Source of the DNA: Nemania diffusa
Lineage: Eukaryota > Ascomycota > Sordariomycetes > Xylariales > Xylariaceae
Assembly: GCA_038501195.1 (NCBI GenBank)
Contig: JBBPUQ010000008.1
Span: 352,001-416,000 of the forward strand
Length of the DNA stretch: 64,000 nucleotides
Reading direction: 5' to 3'
Both the position numbers and the translations under genes were made by a program. Under the pieces are notes generated by a model that had not been told where the DNA came from, searched no databases, and worked only from the letters and a program-made list of their open reading frames with translations. Of the stretch, positions 35,601-47,334 are shown piece after piece; positions within the stretch are counted from its first letter, which is position 1; the number at the start of each line of letters is the position of its first letter.

Positions 35601-36785
35601 TGTTGAGCGGCCGATAGAAAGACCGATAGAACGTCCAGTAGAGCGCCCTATCGAGCGGCCTGTAGAACGGCCTATCGAACGACCTGCCGAGCGGCCAGTT
35701 GAGAGACCAGTTGAGAGACCTGTCGAGAGACCTGTCGAGCGACCCCAGCCACAAACTCAGGCTCGAACACCTCTCTTCACTCGCCCGGTGCCAGCACCGA
35801 GAGCTGAAAGCGAGGCCAGTTCGGGAGTAAGGGGAACACCACCCCCATCTTACGATACCCCTGTACAAAGGCTAGGTGTGCCACCGCCGGCTGTCACGGC
35901 AAAAGCAATGCAGGAGTCCTCTAGGAAGTACACTGGCCAGACAAGACAGATGTTGAGCTCTAGTCGTCCTGCCTCAGTGTATAACAGCACCCCGTCCCGC
36001 CCGGCCACACGACAGGCTGACGTCCCGCGGGCCACTTCACCAGCGCCACCGCGCAGCGCGTCCCCCCGACCCGGCACACGAGCAGCCGAGACGCGGCCCG
36101 AGACACGACAGACGCACCGCTCCGCGTCGCCGAACCCCTACGCCAGCAGCCAGCAGCGTAACTCGCCGCAGCCGAACATGACGCCCAACCGCAACTCGAC
36201 CCAGGGCTACTACCAGCCGAACTCCCCGGGTATGCAGTCCAGGACCGCATCCCCCGCGCCGTATAGGAACGACTATGACCGCCCCACTAGTAGAGGTGGC
36301 GCCATGGCCGTCCAGCTGGCTCCCGTGGGCGACGAGAGAGGATCCGTGTACGGATCCGTGCGCAGCAGGGGCAGCAGCGCGCGTCCGGGCACTAGCTCCA
36401 GCTCGCGGGCCATGAGTTTCTATGAGGGACGCGATGGCGACGGGCAGGAGAATAGGCAGCGGAGCCGGAGCGTGGCCGATCCGTCGAGGCAGTACACACC
36501 TGAGGGCCGTGCTATTTTGCATTATGGTAAGTCTCCCCTCTCCCATCTCTTCCTCCCCCCATCTCCCGATATCCCACTTGACGATTCGAATGAGCTAACT
36601 CTCCCGCAGCGCGAGCTTTGTACATGTACCAGGCAGCCATCCCCGAAGAGCTTGGATTCGCCAAGGGCGACATCTTGGCCGTGGTTCGCCACCAGGACGA
36701 CGGCTGGTGGGAGGCGGAGATTCACTCGGGCAATGGCGTCGGCCAAGGCGGACTCGTGCCCAGCAACTACTTACAGCCTTGCTAA
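32613..36785 (+). CDS. cdc15: Cdc15/Imp2/Hof1-type F-BAR and SH3 protein
   Basis: Five exons: 32613-32652, 32760-32864, 32996-33282, 33379-36526, 36610-36785. Product 1,251 residues. Residues about 14-270 are the F-BAR (FCH plus coiled coil) domain: LSFANNFWGKDDAGVGPLLD, RASIEDDYARKLMSLSKK, QTTVVNK-TRDRYEQDCLRI, YLAQGHMVMGQEERKNKAKL. A long disordered middle contains His/Gln/Pro-rich repeats, Ser/Thr-rich imperfect repeats (SSRI-LNTAT type), and about 13 PxER tetrapeptides around residues 880-935. The last 57 residues are an SH3 domain: ALYMYQAAIPEELGFAKGDI, DDGWWEAEIH, GLVPSNYLQPC. This family organises the contractile ring and septation at the plasma membrane. The third intron (33283-33378) is 96 bp and stop-free, so a long continuous frame from 33034 wrongly includes it; the spliced form restores the F-BAR sequence. 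Confidence 0.93.
35584..35745 (+). repeat. Coding tetrapeptide repeat (PxER) in the F-BAR protein
   Basis: About 13 imperfect 12-bp units encode P-V/I/A-E-R, ending in PVERPQPQ. The array lies in the disordered linker between the F-BAR and SH3 domains. The alternating charged pattern could form a rod or a binding site, but no function can be read from it. Copy number probably varies between strains. Confidence 0.85.
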
Positions 36786-37682
36786 GGCCTTTTCACTGGG
36801 CTCTTGGGAATCGGAAATGCGTCATGATAAATTTGTGTTGTTGTTTTTAAGCTACCATGTGGGAGTGGACTGTGAGTAGCATTCCGAGATGAACTGCATA
36901 TATGAGGTGGACGGGGATGGCACGCTTCGTTTTTATTCTTGTGCATTTGAGATTGCGGGAGATGATGTTTAGTCGTCTCGATGTATAGTGAACGAAGCTG
37001 GATGACGTTTCTATTGGCCTTGTTGGCTGCAATACTGTACATGATGTCGGGGATAAAGCTCAGGTAAAGGGTGAATTACTTCGGAGTTTATATGAGACTG
37101 CATGCATGATGTGAGGCTTGCTTTCAGTAAATAAAATTTTATAATTGCTTCTCGAAACTCTTGGACTGTGACCATTGCATTCTATCATACCTACAGCATA
37201 CATACAATCTTCAATCAGATGTAAATAGAAACTTGAGTGAGTGAGTGAGACTGTTTTGTCTCTCCTATGTAGGGTAGCATCGCTAATTAAGGAGGGGGAG
37301 GGGCAGGGCAAGAGAAAGCGGGACACCTGGTGAGTGGCGTTAGCGCAGTAGATAGTAGTACCTAGCACCTACTACGTCGCAGTAAAAGCAGCTGCCAAGA
37401 CCGCCGAACACATGCCAAACCACGTCAACAAGATGAATTCCAATGACGGCTCTACATACACGCATACACTTACACTTACATATTGGCCTATAGCACTACC
37501 TTAGGTATCTATCTATCTACGATACCACTTACAGTAGATAGTACCTAGGCGCTTGTATTCACGACAGCTCATCATTCCATCTCATCTTCTTCGAAGTCTT
37601 CGTCGTCATCGTTTGGTGTTTGGAGCAGCGCGGAATGGCGCATCAGCTTCCACATCAGCTTCTCTAGCCACCAACAGGAAAC
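36786..37682. other. Intergenic region
   Basis: This spans the 3' flank of the F-BAR gene and the leader of the seipin gene. No other gene seen. TCTTCTTCG and similar CT-rich sequence at about 37580-37670 precedes the seipin start codon. Confidence 0.5.
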
Positions 37683-39048
37683 ATGGTAAGAGGCAATGAT
37701 TCACCTCATTCACCCCTTCATACATACATCCTTTCACTCACTCCGTCATCATGACTTCTCTTATGTTCAACGTTATTGACATGTGTATCCTTGCAGGAAT
37801 ACATCAAGGCGCCCTACCGCGTCGCGACGTCGTCCGGGGCGCAGAAGGCATATATAAGGACTGTGCTTCTCGTGTTGGGCTCCCTGGTGCTGCTTGGTGT
37901 CGCCGCGCTCGTGTATCCGGTTTTCTACTACACTTATGTCCCTAAGAAGCTCATATCTGTGCCGGTGCACTTGCAGTATAAGTGAGTTTAGCGATCCTGA
38001 TGATGATGATGGTGGTAGTGATAATAAGGATGGGCTCACTCCGTTCTCGCTATCAGTTTACATTTTAATACAGAAATGAATCCAATTAATCCGGCGTAAC
38101 CTTGTAGCCCGGCCAGCTAACAACCTCCACAGTGCCGGCCAAAACCCCTACGGCATCATCTCCCTCTCCCCAGACCTGAAACTCGATCAGGCCTACGACG
38201 TGTCCCTGGACCTAACACTACCGCGCTCCCAAGCAAACATGGGCCGCGGAAACTTCATGGTAGCGCTCTACGCGCTCAAGTCAGCGCCAACCAACCCCGC
38301 CTCGCTCGCCTTCTCGTCCTCCTGGGACCCGTACGCGCAAGTGACCGAGGACAACGTAGTCTTCTCCTCGCGGCGGCCCGCCCTAATCCCCTACGAGGAC
38401 CCCCTGGTATCCTCCGTCTCACGCATCGTGTTCCTGCTCTACCACATGGTGTTCGCCCGCGCGTCGTCAACGCTCACCCTCTCCGTCCCGATGGGCGAGC
38501 GCGTGTCCTTCCTGAACGCCGCGGCGCGCCCGCGCTCGCTGCTCGTGGACGTCCAGGCGGGGCAGACGCTGCAGGTCGCGGCGAGCCGTGTGACGCTTGT
38601 TGCGCGGCTTACGGGCGCGCGCTGGCTTATGTATAATCACCGGATCCTGGCATTCGCGGGCTTCACGACGCTGTTCTGGATTGCGGAGCTGGTCACCGTC
38701 GCGTTCGTGTGGGTGGTGCTTGGGTGGGTGTTCTCGCGACGGCAGCATGCGGGGACTTTGATAAAGAGGGGGGTGGACGAGAGGGGCGGGGCGACAGCGA
38801 CTGATATGACTGAGTACGAGGATCAACCCGCATGGAAGGACGAGGGTGAGGATGAGGGCGAGGTCAAAGTGAAATATGAGGAGGACTCGGAGCCCGAGAA
38901 GGAAAAGCCGCCGGCGATGTTACGGCACATGGGCGATGCGGATGATGAGCGGGATTCGGACGATGGGCGGAAGGGTGCTGGGACGAGTTTTGATCAGGGG
39001 ATGGGCGGAAAGGTGCGTAGGCGGGTGTCGAGGGGTGGGAGTTCTTAA
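37683..39048 (+). CDS. SEI1: Seipin (adipose-regulatory / BSCL2-type lipid droplet protein)
   Basis: Three exons: 37683-37685 (ATG only), 37797-37981 and 38133-39048, with introns GTAAGA...TTGCAG and GTGAGT...CACAG. Product 367 residues. A first membrane helix at about 18-45 (VLLVLGSLVLLGVAALVYPV) is followed by the lumenal seipin domain: VPVHLQYNAGQNPYGIISL, SLDLTLPRSQANMGRGNFMV, SSRRPALIPYEDPLVSSV. A second helix lies at about 232-262, then an acidic tail rich in Glu/Asp and a short basic C-terminus. Seipin forms ring oligomers in the ER and organises lipid-droplet budding. The one-codon first exon is a notable feature and depends on the clear phase-0 junction M-EYIKAPYRV. No damage is seen. 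High confidence for family; the tail is species-specific. Confidence 0.92.
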
Positions 39049-41514
39049 ACTGCCTATATTTATGTTTACATACATACCTACCTCCTTACCTATTGTCTGG
39101 TGTTGACTAGACGGCAGAAGTGGTCTTACGATTCGGCGGCGGTGATACACGATTATGGAGCAACGGATTAAATACCCCTTTGAAATAGAACATGGCAAGC
39201 GGCTAGAAACCGGGAGTAAACTAAAATGTGGATTAGAAAACCTGGGATAACGAAGTGGTGTAATTAATTCGGCATCATATAGCCACTGTTTGTTTTCGTA
39301 TTGATAGTTGGAATCCCTGCTTAGGCATTGTAGAGAATACACCTATCTAGGGAGCATGAGTACAGCCCATTATGTAGACATAATGAAACCCCCTTCATTT
39401 ATAAGGGACTTTCATCTGATATGCGTCAAAAAATACTATTTATGCTTCATTTTTTTAGTGTAGATATTCTCTGCCAACATGTCATCTCTTAGCTGTTTAG
39501 TGCCTTTTTGCCTTTCTACCTTTTATACCTACCTCTTAGCCTGTCAGCACTCTGTATATAAGCGTATAACTTAACCTAAATACTTAAATCTAAATAAAAC
39601 AGGTTTATATAATTATTTACTGATCTTTATCTATGTACTATTTAGTTGCTGGCAGTAGGCAGTTTTGGTATGCGTCGTTGTAGTTGCTCTATCCCGGCAC
39701 GAGCCAATCCGAGACAGGCCTTGGCGTTAAGCTTCCCCGCCATTTCTGGTGAGTACTAGGTACCTTATCTACATATACAGAATATAGGTCCTAGGTACCT
39801 GCCATGGAGGTACTTGACTAGCCTAAGCCCTTGGAGATAGGTCCTTATAGGCACTCTCTAGCGGATAGTCCCCTATCCCTTTAAGCCCCCCTCGAGTGAG
39901 GGGGTCTCTGGAGGGATATAGGAAGTACCCGGCGTTGATAGAATGTCCTAATCTTTGATCTTAATCTTTGATGTCAATACACAGTATAATACAGTTCTAG
40001 GCGGTACGTAATCTAAATGAAGAGAGCCAAGAGCAAACAGCTCGCCTTAAAGTCAACATGATAGAACACCCAACCATACTCTATTCAGCTGAGCTTTGTA
40101 ATTGATCGGTTTGCTAGCTTGTGTGCGCTGTACTTACTATACCCACCTGGGTATATACCACTAAAATACGACCAGAGGTACCTAGATATTTCCGCGCATG
40201 CTAATAGCTCACGGGCACCTGGGTACCATGCCCTTGCACCGGGGAGCAATACAAAATGCAGGTATCGCGCTGAGCTCCCACTGTCCTGAGGTACGGTGCC
40301 GAGATGTATCTGGTGCATGTATCGACCGACCTTACACCCAGGCTTTGACTTACAACTTTTGACTGCTCCGACTTTCAACTTTCAACCTCTCATTTTACCA
40401 ACCAAGCCAACGAAAACCCCCCACCGCTCTTGTGGATTTCCAAACTCAACACCAAAAAGTAGCCCCCTTACGTCGGTGCAACAACCATAACAGTGACGAC
40501 AATAGCAATCGCTGCTACCACTGTAAAGGGACAGTCAGCAACGCAGCTACGATATACGACAACGGCAAATCGTCAAACGGCACAGGAAAACAACAGGCAC
40601 CGCCTAAAAACCGAGCCCTGTCCTGTCCTATCCTATCCCGTCGTCGACGCTCTCTTGATCCTCCGAGTCCCGAGTCCCGAGTGTGTGCTAGTTTTTAGTA
40701 TTCTGAATAGAGTCAGAGTACTAGTATCAGTACCAGTTGCACAAGTTCGAGCTCCAAAAATCATACCTACCTATAAGCTATCTACGATCTACATGGTCAA
40801 CCTACCTAGCTACGTAAGCTTTGCGTTCTTGTGCAGACCTCAACTGTAGTTTTGTTACAGTTAGAGTTCGGCATTGCATTACTTGGTACCTATTACGGTT
40901 GGACATCAGAGTCTAGAGAGAAATCGTGGTTTGCGTGGTTCCGGTTGTTGTGGTTGCGCCTTTGTTGCTCGTCGGTTTCTCGTGGTTTCGCTAGCCAAGA
41001 CGCTTCAACCTCGACCGTCCAACCTCGTCGTCGTTGCTCTACAGGGTATACAAATTACACATACAGGGTATGCAGGGTCCCCAATTTGTAGCTACCAGAA
41101 CGGACCGCCAGACACAATACTCGCTCGACTACAGGAAACAGCACTGTGCGATTGGTTAAATAAGGGGTTTTGTTATTCCAACCAACCAGTCCGCAAACCA
41201 ATACTTCGCGGCCCGTCACCGCCATCAGTCATCCTCGCTGTCGCTGTCACTACCTATCACTCTCACTGTTTACCTCTCGCCTTACCTTTTCCTCGCCCTC
41301 CATAGCACCAACAGCAACAGCAATAACAATATCACTACCAGCAACAGCTGACTCGGGGACTTTGGTGCCGCCTCTGCATTGGATTTGCAGCTTCACTAAG
41401 CCCTGTCGGCTCTCTTCCTCGCTCTTGGTCTCGCTCTCTTCTCAGACACACTGAGTCGTGCATTACCACGTTGTTATTGTCACCTTCCCCCGAGCGATAC
41501 TATAACCTTTCAGG
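39049..41514. other. Intergenic region and CT-rich leader
   Basis: I see no supported gene. Several short frames occur between 40296 and 41454, but the region is rich in CT, CA and TACCTA simple sequence and fits a long 5' leader of the next gene. Short frames there could act as upstream ORFs; none has recognisable motifs. Confidence 0.45.
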
Positions 41515-43389
41515 ATGCCCTGCTTCAAGGGCATCGCCGTCAGCATCCATGCCAACTCGGCCCCCATTGCTGAGTATGGCATGCAGAAGCAGTCTCGCCT
41601 CTCGCGTATCAGCACCTATATACCTGTCCCCCAGCCGCAGCTGAACCCGGACACCTCGAAGCACGAGCCTGCCAAGTTTGCTATTTCCATCACGCTGCTG
41701 ACCCCCGGCCACCCTATCCCCTATACGACGCCGAAGACGACGCCCGAATGTCCGAACCCGAAGCCTCTCTATGCCGGCCCTCTGCCGTCTACGAGCTCCG
41801 ATATCTCTAAGCATGCTAATACGGTCACCCCCTATATCCCCATGACCCACTCCGAAAACGAAACCATTGCTGCTTATATATACTTCGACGGACGGGCCAA
41901 GGAGGAGGTGGCTACGCTTCTACGCCCCGGCGAGGAAACCTGGGTCAACTCGCGCTGGGTTCAGGTCCCCGAGACCGAAGGTGGCGGTCTGGCTGAGAGG
42001 GAATTCTTGTTTCGCGAGGTCGGTCTAGAGAGGTGGCTCAACGGCCTCGATCTGAAGGGCCACGACGCCGCTGAAAAGGTCGAAAAGCGAAGGCAAAAGT
42101 TTGAAAGGCGCCATCGTCGCCAGAAGACCACCGCCCAGACTACCGACGACCCCGATTCCGAGAAGGCTCACCGCACGCGCGACACCCTAACCTACAGGTC
42201 GGACGACCAGGCGCCGCTCGGGAGCTCGGACGATGAGGAGGATTCTTTATCCGACGACGATGAGCCGCCCGAGGCCACTGGCCAGATCAAAGTTGCCATG
42301 TTTAGGGTCATTGCATCGGGAGAGATCAAGAAGGGAGAGTACTCGCCTCAATTCGATGCTCACGATGATGACGATAGCGATGGGGGCAACAAGGATGGAA
42401 GCAACGGCGCCATCGACGCCGACGTTGAGCACACCACCAGTTTCGCGAAGCCGAAAACGCTTGATCCTAAGACGATCAGTACGCAGACGGTGACGGGAAT
42501 TGATGGTCCCGACAAGCCCTATGCCGTTTTTACCTTCTTCTACCGCGGCTCACGTAGGTATTCCCTCGCCTGACTAAGCTGTCAACCTCGATGCTAATAT
42601 TACCTCTCTCTAGGTCAGCTGCAAAAGATGGGCATGGTCCCTGGGCCCAAGGAATCCCAGAAGACCCCAGGTAGCAAACGCCGATCGACTTTGGTAGACT
42701 TTTCAGGCCTTGGCCCCTTAAAGACGACCGGTACTGTGGGATTCTCAGCATTTCGAGATCAGGAGACGGAAGCCGCCAAACGTCGCAAGGCGAGGAGGAA
42801 AAGTAACGGCACTGTGGGCAATGGAATGGAAGAAGATAGCGATGACGATGACGACGACGACGATAGTGCAATTCCGCTGGCCAAAATGGAAGATATTGAC
42901 GATAGGGTCGTCAAATCCCATCTTGGACCTGAGGATGCCAAAGTCACAGGAGAGTTGCAGGCGGGCATCGATAGAATTCGGGTGAGCTCTAGAGCCCCAT
43001 TCCCTTGATGAACTACCTCGTACGTGTCTATACTAACCATCTACTTGTAGCTCAAGCGCCAGCATTCGGTAGAACCGGAATCCGCCGGTGGATCCAATCG
43101 AAAATCTCCAAGTGCTGGCCCCTTTACGGGAGGTTTGACCCCTCCGGAGACGACGCAACCCGACCCCGCGGCTCCCGAGGCCGTGTCCAGCCTGCTATCC
43201 CAGGCGTTCACGGCCGAGTCTACCATCGGCAGCCCGATGAAGAAACAGCGAGCCAACGCAGACGGCACCATCGAGGATCGATCTGCAAACTTTCCGTCAG
43301 CCTTAGGCGATGTACTAGGTAGGATTACCGATCAGCAAAAGAACGAATCAGTTCCGAAAGTACAAGTCACGCATGATGAAGAACTGTGA
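41515..43389 (+). CDS. DUF7918-like fungal protein with acidic regions
   Basis: Three exons (41515-42553, 42614-42981, 43051-43389) joined by introns of 60 and 69 bp give 581 residues. The N-terminal part, GIAVSIHANSAPIAEYGMQK and RISTYIPVPQ, then IAAYIYFDGRAKEEVATLL and FLFREVGLERWL, resembles a beta-rich domain often called DUF7918 in fungi; I hold this name with moderate confidence. The second part is charged and probably disordered: Asp/Glu runs (SSDDEEDSLSDDDEPPE; SDDDDDDDDS), a basic cluster (AAKRRKARRKS), and FSGLGPLKTTGTVGFSAF. A nuclear location is plausible from the basic clusters. C-terminal MKKQRANADG and LGRITDQQKN. No damage is apparent. Function unknown. Confidence 0.8.
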
Positions 43390-45671
43390 AGTTATATAAC
43401 TCGAATTTGGAGGCGAAAGACGACACCCGAGAGACGACCATAGCGATTTTTTTTTGTAAGCGACATCTATTTCTAGTAGCCCGTAAGACGACTAGATTAC
43501 TCAGTCGCGGTTGATGGCATGCTATGGAGGCCTCGCCTAGGTACTCCATGACCCTAGTCGTCTAATTTACACCCTACATATGTCGTAAGAGCCACAGCGA
43601 CCTACAAACCAAAAGACCGATATTCAAAAACAGGAGAAGGGTGTGCCGTATTTATTATACTTAGAGAATTACATGAGGAAATTTTGTCCACGTGGGTTGG
43701 TCCATGTCCTAATGCCCAGTCCAGTCAAAATATGGGGAAAGGCCTCGGTGAGGGAGAAGGGCGTTGGGATCGCCTTTCGTCGGAACCAATTCGTGGATAG
43801 GAAGGAATACCTTGACTTGCGGGTGGTGATAGAAACGGAAATTAGATATGGAACCTGGGATTGGACATGGGACCGGGCATAACACGACCCTCATGTGGTC
43901 GCATGTTGATACCTCTTTTTGTCTTGACTCTGATTTTTTTTCTTGCGGACGTTCAGCGCAGTATAGCAAGCCGCAGGGTCTGAAAAGACAATCAATGAAA
44001 GCTCGTCGCGCAACAAGAATTGCATGCCTCTGGGGCGAGTGATGCTAGACACGGCTATTTCGTTCGGGTGAACTATGAGTACGAGCATCTATAATATTTG
44101 GGGTGTCATTTGTGCCTCTATGTTATAGATGAGCTTCATGTGCTGCTCATACACCCAGCTTGAGCAAACAGCAGACTACCTAGTAAGTAAATATACAAGT
44201 CATTTACTAGGGATCAGGCTGCTTCATGTACGATAGCATAGGACTGATTAAGAGGCATATAATATTGCGGTTTTTAAGATTATAATGAAGTTCATACGCG
44301 TCTATATTGTGATGTACACTATTAATAGGACAATCATCTACCATATTTTGTTCCTTGTCATAAAAAGTAGCTCAGAACCCGAGACAACTTTACTAACTAT
44401 ATTTATATAGCCCGTAACTTTAAGTCGCAAGGGCATCCTAGTTAGTCACTCTCCATATAAGGAATCTACCTAGTCCAGGACCTAGAACAACAATTAGCCA
44501 TGCCTGACAGCTAAAAGGTAAACAAGAGAGAACGAGTATCTCGGGTAAATAGATCAGACTGTTGAGCTTGATGTATTAAGAGTATCAACATGAAGAATTC
44601 AGTTGGCTGTTCTTAGAAGTAGGAAATCATCATTTCAGGTGGTACTGCTTTATGCGGTACCATGCTTGGCGAGGGAAGATTTGAGATAGGATGAAGACTT
44701 TGAACTCACACCTGTCTCGGATATTGACTGATAACTGACTACCTGGAGCATTGCCAATTATCTTCTGTTAGTTGAGGAGGGGTTGATAGATGCACATTCG
44801 CATGCATGTCATCACGGGAAACACCAGGTGAAGTGTCAATTGAGACATGGATGATGGAAAGAAAAGAATATACAGAATAGAAAATGTAGAAATGTTGTAC
44901 AGATGCAGAAAAGAAAAGTATTATAAAATACCACGCCAGTGAAAAGAGCGGGAGAAAAAGTCACGTGGATCGCGACCACTTTTATTCTTTCAGCGAATGC
45001 CCAGATAGGCTTAGACGGGCTACCTAGTGAGAGAAAGGAGCTAGGACCAGGTTGAGTAAAGTCGCTCACAGTCACAGAGCTAGCGAATTGACCTGATGAC
45101 TTGACCTCCGTTACTTACTCAAGAGGTCATTCTATTATTCAACTCTCTCAAGCCTCTCAGTTCTCCCAAGCCACCGAAACCGAACCTACTCACCCATCCA
45201 CAACCCCGCAGCCAACGCCTCTCGTTCTCCTCATTGTCTATATTTGATCAAGCATTGTCAATCGGGGGCAAAGTGGGAGACGAACTAGAAACTATATAGG
45301 AACTAGGAACCACATCGCCATTCCATCCCGTCACCCGACCAGACCAGACCCGGCCACCCGATCGATCTATCACATCTCCACTCCTTCACATCCACCACCG
45401 CCGCCATTTCGAGACGGACAGACAGGCAAACAAACAGACAAGAGATTGAACAGCAACACAACGCACATCTACGTCATCTCCTCGATATCTCCACCTCGAC
45501 CATCACGAATTGATATAGAGAGATATCTGCATCTAAGAACAAACCATCCCATCATCAAATCACCGATTCGATTATCCAAACCTATATCAATTGGAGGGGC
45601 AAGGCTTGAAATACAGAGGAGCAAACAGTCATCGTATTGTCGTTCCCGAAAAAAGAAAGAGTGTTAAAAAC
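43390..45671. other. Intergenic region
   Basis: No gene recognised in 2.3 kb. The last 500 bp before 45672 is rich in CA and CCA-type sequence and probably holds the promoter and leader of the next gene. Small frames at 43643-43882 and 44836-45075 have no motifs. Confidence 0.45.
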
Positions 45672-46178
45672 ATGCCTGCCATCCGCCAACCCACCACGAC
45701 CGCCGTCCGAGCGACGCGCGCCGCCCTCCAGCAAACCACGAGTAACTCGACTACACCTTCGACCCGGCAATTCACCGCCAGCGCCCGCACATCGTCCTCG
45801 CACGGCCCCCAATACGACCCTCCCACCGGTTGGCTATTCGGTGTCAGGCCCGGCGAGAAGTACCAGAAGGAAGGTTGGGAGACGCCCTTCTACTGGGGTT
45901 TCTGTGGTTCCATTATCCTAGCTGGTGTAGCTTACGGCTTCAAGCCCGATACTTCGTACGCTTGTCTTTTTTCTATTATCTCTTTTCAGCTGTTCTTTTG
46001 TTCTCTGCTTTTTGCGGGGTTATCTACGTTCCGATATCTAGTCTTTCTCGTCCTCTCTCTTGTCAATGAGAAATGGCTACTAATAAATGAATTTTATAGG
46101 ATACAAACTTGGGCTCTCGAGGAGGCTCGACGGAGGTTAGAAGCCGAGGGCATTTTGGAGGATCCCCAGAAGAAGTAG
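45672..46178 (+). CDS. NDUFB11: NADH:ubiquinone oxidoreductase ESSS subunit (NDUFB11-type)
   Basis: Two exons, 45672-45955 and 46100-46178, give 120 residues. The ATG opens a mitochondrial presequence rich in Arg, Thr and Ser (MPAIRQPTTTAVRATRAALQ). The body has YDPPTGWLFGVRPGEKYQKE, GWETPFYWGFCGSIILAGVA (the single membrane helix) and KPDTS-IQTWALEEARRRLEA. This fits the ESSS subunit, an accessory inner-membrane component of complex I. The 144-bp intron is a multiple of three without a stop, so it can be mistaken for coding sequence; it has a GTACGC donor and a TTATAG acceptor, and the spliced form restores TSIQTWALEEARRR. The gene looks intact. Confidence 0.9.
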   Translation: MPAIRQPTTTAVRATRAALQQTTSNSTTPSTRQFTASARTSSSHGPQYDPPTGWLFGVRPGEKYQKEGWETPFYWGFCGSIILAGVAYGFKPDTSYACLFSIISFQLFFCSLLFAGLSTFRYLVFLVLSLVNEKWLLINEFYRIQTWALEEARRRLEAEGILEDPQKK

Positions 46179-47334
46179 AGATACGATGACCGTCATCTGT
46201 ATTTTGTGTGAATTATCGGTTTCCTAGGCATCTACCGTTTTTACTCATTGGGCATACACACAAATGCATGTACCTCCAGAGCACACACCTCTCCCGCGGC
46301 TCGGCTGGCTCCTATACATGGATCTCGCACATGGTTGTATCTCTTCCTTGGCCAGTCAGTCATTTGGTCTTCCAGCCAAACAGCTTCTCTCGACGAGACA
46401 CACTGATCAACTGACCAATCCACTCCCTATCTCAAGATAGACGCCTCTCTCTCATCTCAACTTTCTGTGTGCCAACATCTCCGGGTATGTGTGGAGGGAT
46501 GGACGGATGAAATACCTAGATTGGAGTAAGAAGGGGGTTGTTTTTTCCCGGTCTTATTTAGAGAAAGGCATATCACATATGCATGCATACAAAACATACA
46601 GCACATACATAGAACGGATTCGCCTCGCAATGATCGGGTAGAGGTTGGCTCTTTTTCTTCCCCTTCTCTCGTTGGGTCGAGTTAGAGTTAAAATCAAATA
46701 AAAAAAAACTTTCATTTTCTATTAATTAAGTCAATTGAGTTTGCTGCCATGTTACTAATAGTGTGCTAGAGCAAATCGATAGAACACTGTATTCCTGGTT
46801 AAGAAGTCTATTCGACCCTGTAGGCTCTACAGATGTCAGGCAGCTAGCAGAGTTTAGCTATGTAGGTAGTGAGATGTAAGCATGGATAGGTAAATAGACA
46901 TAGACGGACAGCGGCAGATCTATCTATCTATCGTTTGCTGCGTAAATGCTACATACGCTATGCTTCAAAATGATGGAAAACCAAAGCCAGACTTCTCCCC
47001 CCTGACTTTTAGCGATCAGATTATATATCGTCTACCTTTTGCGTACATCTCGGGCTATGCGGTCCCTTCTCTCTTTTTAGCTTGTCTTGTCTTGTCTTGC
47101 CTTCGCTTCTTCTTCATCATCTGCCTGTCTCTCCGTCTATCATCTTCTTCAGTGACCTCGGCTCTTCTTCAACTTCTTTGCCTCTTGATTTATTTTCAGC
47201 CTCCTTACTAATCGCTACTCTACGTAGCATTACAACCAAAAAGGACAAGACGGAGTTCCCACGCCAACCTTTGGTCTACGTAGAGCAAGCCGATATCACG
47301 AGCAACCAAACTCAACACCGCTCGAGCCTCAGCC
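46179..47334. other. Intergenic region between convergent genes
   Basis: It holds the downstream flanks of the ESSS gene and of the aminotransferase. A CTTGT/TTCTT-rich stretch at about 47070-47180 is simple sequence. No gene, RNA or repeat could be assigned. Confidence 0.5.

Noticed and set aside
33034..36879. One continuous 1,281-codon frame as the F-BAR gene
   Set aside because: It includes a stop-free 96-bp intron, lacks the first exons and reads past the last intron in the wrong frame, losing the SH3 domain.
40874..41305. 143-codon frame in the leader of the DUF7918-like gene
   Set aside because: Low-complexity, Ser/Pro-rich product from CT-rich sequence; possible upstream ORF only, no further support.
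45591..46178. 195-codon frame as a longer complex I subunit
   Set aside because: The upstream part is 5' leader and the middle 48 codons are intron; the spliced 120-residue form fits the family.
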